Of a stretch of 64,000 nucleotides of DNA, positions 56,000 to 64,000 are shown piece after piece. The notes beneath the pieces are model-generated. The model did no database searches. It was not told where the DNA came from and saw only the letters and a program-made list of their open reading frames with translations. This DNA is from Annona cherimola (Eukaryota; Streptophyta; Magnoliopsida; Magnoliales; Annonaceae): NCBI GenBank assembly GCA_030490835.1, contig CM059973.1:82413221-82477220 (forward strand). The letters run 5' to 3'. The number at the start of each line of letters is the position of its first letter. The first letter of the stretch is position 1. A program made the position numbers and the translations under genes.

Positions 56000-58800
56000 A
56001 ATTGACTAGTAGAACCTAAGTTATTGTTCTTGAAGAGTGAAATAGAATAGGGAAATCCGAACTACTATCCACTATACGTATTTTTGTCTTTGTGGCTTGA
56101 TTTCATTGTTGTGATTTGTATTTTTGTTTGATTCATATTATTTTACCGAAGTTTTTTGAGTAGTCATCATATGGGACCTAACCAAGGTGTTGAACCTCAC
56201 CTAAGATGTTGCATCAATTGTGATAAAGTAGTTACTATTAATTAAAATTTGAGATAGTTGATTAGAGTTAATACTTTGGAAATAGTCATGAGTATAAATT
56301 TGGAAGAGATTTTATGAATAAAAAATAATGAAGAAACGTTGTGATTCCCTTTCCTTAATTTTAAAATTTTTTTGAAGCCTAAATCATTTATTATTTTTAT
56401 TCATAAGGATATATACTTGTATATTTCAAAATTTAACGTCTTTGAAAATAAATATACAACTATTGAATTTGAAAATAAATAGATAACATAAAACATTTTT
56501 AAATATTTATAATTTTTAGCATCACAAACAAATATAAAAGGATGAATATTACAAATGACTTAAAATTTAAAATAATTTTAAAAAAGGAAAGATGGTGCAC
56601 GGATACATAATTTGCATTAGACCCAAAAAAATAGGACAGTAATTTATTGCATGGAAATGTTCAGTTTGGGCCCTACAATGGTTGATATGGCCTAGCAACT
56701 TCTCCTAAGGCTTAAGTTATACTTTTCTCGACACGCGTTGTGACCCTCATTTCATTACTCCTTATCAAGACTTTAGAGTGCATGAGACATTGCTTCATTT
56801 TCTTTGCTTGTAAGATGAATACAACGTCTCACACCCGTGTGGCTTAGGAAGCTAAGGTCGACAAACATATAACTTGGTATTTTAATCACAACACACATGA
56901 TACATGATGTTGCCCAAGCTACAACATGTAATCACTCAATGACCTTGTTTTCGACTAGCAAATGTGATATTTTGATGGAACCTCTTGGCAATTCCACTTT
57001 TTTTCTAATGAGATAACCTTTTTAGAGTATTCTTTCACTGTGGAATGAGAGCAATATATAAAGAGTACTTAGCACTGTGAAATTAGGGGTCTATAATAAT
57101 CTATTTTCTAAATTATCCTTTTATACTATTATCTTCTTTTTTGAAAGATTGCAAATCTCTCTCTAGCTAAGATAACACCCTCCTCGCCACTCAGGTTGTA
57201 CTTCGGTAGTAACAGCCTTCACCGCCCAATAATGCGACGCCGTTTCTAGTCATCCCAACAAGAGTTGGTATTCGTTTTGTCCTCTCAGTGATAAAAGTAT
57301 TATTTGGTTCATCCGTGTTATGAACATTATGCATACACTAATTTGTAACATCAGATGACTTGATACATGTATATATAAACAAAAAAAAGGTAAAACTCTC
57401 CTCTTTGAAGGGACATTTTTTAAAGCTCTGACTCCTTTGGGATTTCACTTTTCCATGTAAATACTTGTATTTATTCATCTTTTTATTACGTCTGGCAATC
57501 GACATCCAATGTTTCTGATCACCATTAATAATATTTTGTGAAATTTAAACCACTAACACATTTAATATATCATATTTAATTATGAAAAAAAAACATTCCA
57601 CTCCAAGGTAATTATAACAGACCATAAAAACTATTTAGCACGTATAGACTTGTTAAAACATTTAAATAAAGTTTAATTTATTATATATTTTCGTTCAAAT
57701 ATTTTTATTTAGAATACATAAAATGTTATTTCAAAGAAGATAAATGATTTAGATTTCACAAAATTATCTTAATGAGACCCAAGTAAAATATTTTTACTTT
57801 TGTGAACCGTGGAAGTCGCTTTAAATGTCAATAAGAAAACAAAAATGTGCACTTGTTTATTTTCAGGATTAAAGGCTTAAAGCAAGGGATATAATAAAAA
57901 ATTTCATTGTTGAAAGAAGGATGAAATTACTAGTTTTGAATTTTCTTTTCTTCTTTTATTATTTTCTAAAATCAGTGGAATTTTTGTAATTTTAAATTAC
58001 TAAAAATGCAATTGATTTTAAAAAATCAAACAAAATATCTAAAAATCTCCAAAATCGGTACACATATTAAATATACTTAAATTGACAATTGTGTAAAAAA
58101 TTTTAAAAAATGAAAAATTATATTAAAAAGAAAAAATATTATTTGAAATGGAAAAGATAGATTTATTATATATTAAAAATTGAATTACAAAGGAAAAGTT
58201 TTTTTAAGGACATAAATCCTATGCATTCAGCTGAAAAATGATTTCTTAAAATTTTTATTATATGTATGTGTTGGTTTCACTTATGTCGTCGTTACTATAA
58301 AATTTGGTAATTTTAAAAAATTATTAGGTATTTTATTTAAATTTTTATCTATTTTGAAAATAAACACACGAAATAAATTTTAAAATTGCCAATTTTCATG
58401 TAGAGAAAGAAGTATATGAGGTCAGCATATATTTATGAAAAAGCAAAAAACTTTTAAAAATTTCAGCTAGGTGCATGGACCCCGGTTTCCAATTAGACAA
58501 ACAGGATCGAAGGTTGTTTCTTTAAAAAAAAAATTAGGAAAGTTTATCTCATTCAGATTTTATTCTATTCAATTGGATGACATTAAAGAAACATTTAATT
58601 CATTACTCAATCCGTGCAACCACACCGCAAATGATTCCAAGAAATGAAAAAAGCTGCCTGTGAATGTCACCGTCGAAAGTGGGCACGAGAAAAAATAATA
58701 AAACAAATATATAAAAATAAATAGAGGAAATGGCCATGAAAAGGGCTTCGTTATAAGCTTCGGAGACATGTTGGCTATCAGCAAACGAGATTGGTCAAGA
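56000..58800. other. AT-rich intergenic DNA, no gene
   Basis: Includes a half foldback arm at 57950-58120 (ATCAGTGGAATTTTTGTAAT / TACTAAAAATGCAATTGAT). No open frame over 70 codons with protein-like composition. Confidence 0.45.
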
Positions 58801-59355
58801 CTTGATTTAAGATTGGCTTCGAATGGTAATTCTAGTTGGGCGTCACAGTGCTGGGGAGAATTCGAAAGTCGAGACGTGCAGGTTGCTGTTTACCTCAAAA
58901 AATAAGAAATTTTTTTTTCAGAATATCTTAAGACTTAATGGTAATATACATATTTTTATTGTTATATCTCAAATCTTTCCTTATAATACCTCATTGTTTC
59001 CTCTTTTTTTACAAATTAATCACTTGAATTCTTACAAATGTCTTTATAAATCAAGCATATAAATTATTATAAATTCCTTACATTATAAAAGAAAGGCTAA
59101 AGTTCCTCAATTCGGTGACCACGCTCCCACAAACAAGGATGAAGAAACTAGCCTCAATGAGTTTCAAAGCTTGGATAGGATATCTAGTTGCAAACAATCC
59201 TATGTTGAGACAAATTTAAATATGTACCAATTTTTTTTTTAAAAAAACTTGCTTGGGATGATTAAGACAGAATAATTAATGGAGTACAAAGAATGTGTCA
59301 TACTTTTAGGTACTACTAAGTGGTGAGCACTGAAGCTGAAAAGGAAATGATTTAA

Positions 59356-59618
59356 GGAGTGTTTGGTAAATAAAAAAAATTGAAACCAAAAGTTTTAAAA
59401 AAATTTTAATTTAAAACTTTTGAATCTCTATAGTTATCTTATTTTTTAATTATTTTTTACATCTTTCTATACGATTATCTCACTTTTCGATTATTTTTAC
59501 ATAACTATCTATACAACTAACTTATTTATTTTAACTTTATTTTTTTTATTCTTCTTCATTACTTCTATCATGTTACATTATTACTAATATAAAATCTTTT
59601 CATAAAATTTTTTAACAC
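59356..59618. mobile_element. Family B MITE, one clear end
   Basis: Begins GGAGTGTTTGGTAAATAAAA and contains CATAACTATCTATACAACTA and TTATTTTAACTTTATTTTTT, shared with 60809-61194 and 23366-23639. The right terminus is eroded. Confidence 0.5.
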
Positions 59619-59624
59619 TTTCAA

Positions 59625-60445
59625 GCTAATATCGACAACGAAGATTCCTCTGCGGCGCGGACAACAGCTACAGTGCTATGCGTGTACTCCGTCCGTACAC
59701 GGTCCACCACCATCTGCCATCATCTCTGAAGATCTAGAGCCATTTATCCTCATCCTCGCCCCTTGTTGGCTGTCCCGACCATCCAATTTCTATCACCATA
59801 TATCTTCGCCATGGTTTCATTGATGTCGGGGCTGGGAATCGCCATCAGCTAATCTGCCAACTGGTGAGCAGCTGCTGCAAAAAACAGGCGGAGAGCATGG
59901 GGACAGCAGGCTAAGCACTTTATCAGACCGAGATAAAGTTCCATAATTAAAAATAAAAGGGCAGCAGCACGTATGTCCAAATCTCAACCATGCAAAGCGG
60001 CCACGCGTACAACGTTGGTGCGGTTTGCTCTGTCGTCGCCCAAAGTCGATCTTTCAGTCCGCGCAAAAAAGGGCATTATATATCAGATCAACTTTTTTTT
60101 TTTTTAAAAAAAATCTTAATATATTTTTTTATTTCTTTCTGGTTCGTGTCGCCTATCCGCCAGTTTACGATGCGAGTCATATCTGATTAACGGCTAGGAT
60201 CTTCTTAGTCATGAGGTTACTTATTTCGAAGTACACCGTCAGCCAGCACTCCCGATTCGCACTTACCATGTGGAGCAATCAATCAGAACAATCCACCAAA
60301 TCCATCCCACGTTGGCGAAGCCATCGGCAGCAATGACAGCTGCTTTTCCCGGCAGACATGGTCCACCCACCTCCCCATCCGCATGCAAAGTGCATCCTTC
60401 GGATGCCTGACAAAAAGCCGAACGTTATCGGCAGCAAATTATTAT
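59625..60445. other. GC-richer intergenic DNA, no supported gene
   Basis: Short open frames on the plus strand. Motifs such as CCACGCGTACAACG and GGTCCACCCACC have no assignable role. Confidence 0.4.
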
Positions 60446-60449
60446 TGGG

Positions 60450-60715
60450 AGCGAACTGCCCTGAACCGCCAGGGGCAGTTCATGCCCCTGCGATGCCACG
60501 TATGCATGAAGATGATTTTGGAGAATGCAGATGAAGCCGGTCCGGAGCGTCGACGTGCTAATGGCATGCTAACGATTTTTTTCAACCGTTGCCGCTCGAT
60601 TATTCTTAAACTGCCTAATTCGCGGCTGTATTTGAGGTGGGAGCTTGCAAGCATGTCCTTACAAGGGGCGGGAACTGTTCCCCAGCGGCAGTTCAGGCCT
60701 GTTTTACAGTCCGCT
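60450..60715. mobile_element. Possible GC-rich foldback element
   Basis: AGCGAACTG, CCTGAACCGCC-AGGGGCAGTT at the left pairs with AACTGTTCCCCAGCGGCAG, TTCAGGCC and CAGTCCGCT at the right, with gaps. The left end also has a nested inverted pair (GAACTGCCCCT-like). The 120-codon frame 60383-60745 runs through it and is probably fortuitous. Confidence 0.45.
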
Positions 60716-60808
60716 ATGGATATTATCTCGTCAGGACAATTCTAGTTATGTCTGTTATTTTATAAAAAAATTTAGTCTAAAATTTTTTACTCTTTATATC
60801 TATTTTGT

Positions 60809-61194
60809 TTTTAATTATTTTCATATAACTATCTATACGACTACCATATTTTCAATTATTTTCATGTAATTATCTATATAGTTAACATATTTTATTTTAA
60901 CTTTATTTTTTATTTTTCATTATATTTTTATTATTACACATAATTTTATCTTATTTCAAAAAATTTTACAAAATTTTCAACTAAAAAATTTATCCCTTTC
61001 ATTTTTAATTATTTTCATATAACTATCTATACGACTACCATATTTTCAATTATTTTCATGTAATTATCTATATAGTTAACATATTTATTTTAACTTTATT
61101 TTTTATTTTTCATTATGATTTTTATTATTACACATAATTTTATCTTATTTAAAAAAAATTTACGAATTTTTCAACTGAAAAATTTATCCCTTTC
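60809..61194. repeat. Tandem duplication of a 194-bp family B piece
   Basis: TTAATTATTTTCATATAACT begins two near-identical units 194 bp apart (60811 and 61005), each ending AAATTTATCCCTTTC. Only a few differences are seen, so the duplication is recent. Confidence 0.85.
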
Positions 61195-61199
61195 CCGGC

Positions 61200-63865
61200 A
61201 TACCCAAAAAGTCAACATTGAGTGTCATCGCATTCACACGCTCTTCTCCTCCCTCACATGTGAACCCTATCCATCTATGCGTGCATGCGTGCGAGCTCTT
61301 GAAAATAAATATTGCGAAGAATCTAATCCAATCCTTCCATTCCGTCGGCATTTATGTTGAGATTCCTGATCAACCTTTTTCTTCCCTTTCGTAGAGGGAA
61401 AGGGTAGGTCCGCACATTTCGCAGGAGACCTATCAAATCCACAGATATTTCCGCACGCTTGTAGGATTTTGTGTGAGTGCATTTTACGCATGGGTCACGA
61501 ATACGGAATATCTGGACCGAAACTCCCGATCCAATTCAATACAGACGAAAATATGATTTTTTTGCAACAGCCTTATTAAAAAATGGCGTCATTTCCCGTC
61601 TTCTGAGCTGCGGCTTATCTCGTTACTCCAAAAATCGTAAACGCAAATCACGGTGGCGAAGTGGAAACAGTTGGAGTAGGACTTGTTACTTCTAGGCGTT
61701 AGTTGGTAAAGAGATTGAATGCCGAATCGCTGTTGGGACATGCAAGAATAATAAAGAAGGACATTTAATTACAAATCCGACAGGATAGCCTGTTAGGGCA
61801 GTGTCATCGGATTTTATGCACGTAAAAATCGTATTCCAATGACCGTGATTTGAACGGCTCGGATGGGGGCAAGACACTTGAGCAACTATAATCGGGCGCT
61901 TGAATGCGCATGGTGGGCAATGCATCTCACGTGCATGAAAGAGCGAATGATTGTGTTGGTCAGTTGCGCCCAGCTCCATGTCGCGACGTTTGACGCACCG
62001 ACCGCCCGTAGCAAGCGTCGCATGCTGGCAACAAATCCAAACGGTCGAAATCGAGGCAACGTCAGCAGGTAAATAGGCCGATCCTAGCCACAGGGTTAGC
62101 GGTCCAATCTCTCGTGCTGTTTGCACGCTTCTTATAAAAATTGATAATTTATTTCAGTAGCTCGGTTATGAGAGATTAACAGCCTAGAGAGAATTGATGT
62201 TTGCTGGCTTACGCTCTTGTAGATATTTTAATAACTAGATTCATGCGTATCGTTAAAGATAGTTAATTGATTCATCCAAGTTTAAAATCAATATAGCATT
62301 GGATATTATTGTTAATAAATATAAAAACGCAAATATATGTGCAAGTTTAAATTTAATTGAAAAATATGATATTCCTGGGCCAAAAGTCGGCACAAATTTT
62401 GGGAGACGGGAGCACTCACGGTTTATTACTCACAGGTCACAGCCTTTTTCTTTAAACGTATCAACCTTCAAAAATAAATAATAAATGATGGTAAATTGGC
62501 AATAGGCACCAAAAGAGTGCCGGGCGCAAAAGCTAAACATCTCTCTTTCTTTATTCTCATGCCAAGAAGAGCAACCGACTAAATCCGACTTAAATGACTG
62601 AATCCGTGTGAGAATATGCATCTCCCCTATCACATACACTTGGGAAATAGTTTGGACAGAGCACAAAGCCGCTGGTTTCAGTCATGTATAATAATTGGTT
62701 CTGAGCAAATAAAAACATCATCATGAAAAAGCCGATTGAGAGAAATTTCGGCACAAGCGATCACAATGGGATATTTTTTCTCATCAAATGTTGGAAAATA
62801 GATTTGTTTGATCTCTCTTATATTTTGACTGTAGATAGCCGCGGCAGCACCTAAATCTCGATGCCGCCTTCTTAAGGATCCTAACCTGTCCTCCTAAATT
62901 CATATCAGTCACCTCATATTTACTCGACGCACTTAATAATTTTATAAAAGTCATCTCCGCCATAAATTAGAGTCATGAAAATTATCATAGAAAATCCCAA
63001 ACAGCGCATTTTGAATCATTAAAATGTTTTCCTTAATTTAGGATTCACAAAGATTAGGCAATTATTTATTCCACTCGAAATTTTACGTGTTCATAATCAT
63101 GGATGAGTTCCTGCACTTAATTATAAATGATTTAAAGACTTTCAAATCAACGAATTTCAATTTTTTATTTTTACATATAATAATGTCGCTGAATGGTTAG
63201 ATTTAATCACACTAATATTCAATCAAAACTATTTTTTCACGCATCAACTAAACAAATTGTTTAAAATAAAAAAAAGATTGTTTGGCGAACTGGCGACGCC
63301 AGCAGTAAATCACTAATCGATCTATGTCCAAAACGTGTATGCTGGGCATCGGCAAGCGAGGAATACGAGATGCGTTTGTTACAAATCCGTTCCTATTAAA
63401 TGACTCTTGTCAGAAGAAGGAATCATAACTCCGGTGGATCGATGCTCGTTAATCCATTTCCATTCATGGACCAAACATCCCTCGACAAGCAATAAGAATC
63501 AGATGCACACGAGTCGAAATCTCAAATAAAAAATCGTCCGGTTGATTTTCACAGCATACAATTTGATAAATAAACTCAAAAATCTAAAATAATCTCTGTG
63601 GAAAAACAAATCCCACCTCTTATCTGATGTGAGGACCTGCATTAATGGTTCAGATCAAGGTCTTCGCTTTCCAAAACAGCAGACGATGGATGAATGCGTA
63701 TAGCAGAACCGTGTGCACATTCAATTGGTACGGTGCACCACTGCCAATGCCTTGAAATCAACGGATAGAAATCAACACGTTGGTCCCCGAATGAAAAAGA
63801 AAGTGGGACCCAGAGACACCAACACATGCCGGGCGGGCCCACTCTCACATGAATCAGATGACTGC
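61200..63865. other. Intergenic DNA, mixed composition
   Basis: GC-richer patches (61200-61480, 61690-62130, 63640-63860) alternate with AT-rich DNA. Frames up to 144 codons (61692-62126 minus) show no recognisable family. The last patch, with AGTGGGACCCA and GGGCGGGCCCAC, directly precedes the duplicated TATA region and may be promoter DNA. Confidence 0.45.
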
Positions 63866-63870
63866 TATCT

Positions 63871-64000
63871 TTCCCTTCCCCATTTTATACCGTGCTGTAC
63901 TGCCACACTCAAGCCGAGCAAGAGCATTTCTCCTCCTCCTTTCCTTTCCCCCAATTTATACTACGCTTTAGTGCCACACTCAGCTGAGCATGAGCATTTC
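63871..64000 (+). promoter_or_regulatory. Duplicated core-promoter-like segment at the window edge
   Basis: Two 60-bp units (63871-63930 and 63941-64000), 70 bp apart, share TTCCYTTCCCC, a TTTATAC box, GTGCCACACTCA-like sequence and GAGCATTTC. TATA plus a pyrimidine-rich patch looks like a plant core promoter on the plus strand, with its gene beyond position 64000. Confidence 0.5.

Noticed and set aside
54740..56080. A complete LTR retrotransposon around the TGGTATCAGAG motif
   Set aside because: No LTR pair, gag-pol frame or polypurine tract was found. Only a repeat similar to 24070-25200 is supported.
60383..60745. 120-codon open frame on the plus strand
   Set aside because: It runs across an inverted repeat of a possible foldback element and shows no domain.
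1..64000. CRISPR arrays, operon-like clusters, rRNA genes or a new multi-gene system
   Set aside because: No regularly spaced direct repeats with unique spacers, no clustered co-directional genes and no rRNA-like sequence were seen. The regular structures are MITEs, SINEs and tandem duplications.

Overview
The window looks like nuclear DNA of a flowering plant. It is strongly AT-rich, genes are sparse and split by GT-AG introns, and the space between them is filled with short non-autonomous transposons, foldback elements, tRNA-derived SINEs and poly(A)/poly(T) tracts. A decayed RuBisCO small-subunit gene at 7055-7755 keeps two intron positions. From family knowledge grass rbcS genes have one intron and most eudicot genes two, so the species is more likely a non-grass angiosperm. 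I cannot name it.

Two intact genes are supported, both on the minus strand. One (coding 17028 to 16065, three coding exons plus a probable 5'UTR intron) encodes a 172-residue plant-specific protein of unknown function; its promoter has a TATA box and two G-boxes. The other (coding 48103 to 42540, five exons) encodes a 293-residue protein that I match to the plant Cdc14 / SIN-component family. All their splice junctions were read by hand and keep one reading frame. At the right edge (63871-64000) a 60-bp TATA-containing segment occurs twice, probably the promoter of a plus-strand gene starting beyond the window.

Layout: 1-6150, AT-rich repeats, foldback elements and one complete SINE with target-site duplication (TSD). 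6151-7755, a hAT-type element next to the rbcS pseudogene. 7760-15510, gene-free, with a decayed RNase-H-like retroelement fragment and several MITEs. 16065-17550, the 172-residue gene. 18863-22449, a nest: a CCGG-rich element split by about 3.4 kb that holds a foldback element, a 1.8-kb hAT-type element with a perfect 8-bp TSD, and the GC-rich gene fragment that the hAT element interrupted. 23.3-41.4 kb, a dense transposon field: three more TAGGGGTG-ended hAT-type elements, a second SINE with TSD, a second RNase-H fragment, and a 1.3-kb element with long inverted repeats. 42540-48390, the Cdc14-like gene. 48.4-64 kb, more foldback elements, a very symmetric 381-bp MITE, a retrotransposon-like repeat that is inverted relative to one at 24-25 kb, tandem duplications, and the edge promoter.

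I found no operon-like cluster, CRISPR array, RNA operon or new multi-gene system. The interest lies in transposon structure and nesting, the rbcS relic, and two intact genes of poorly understood plant families. Most open reading frames over 60 codons here look like chance frames or parts of repeats.
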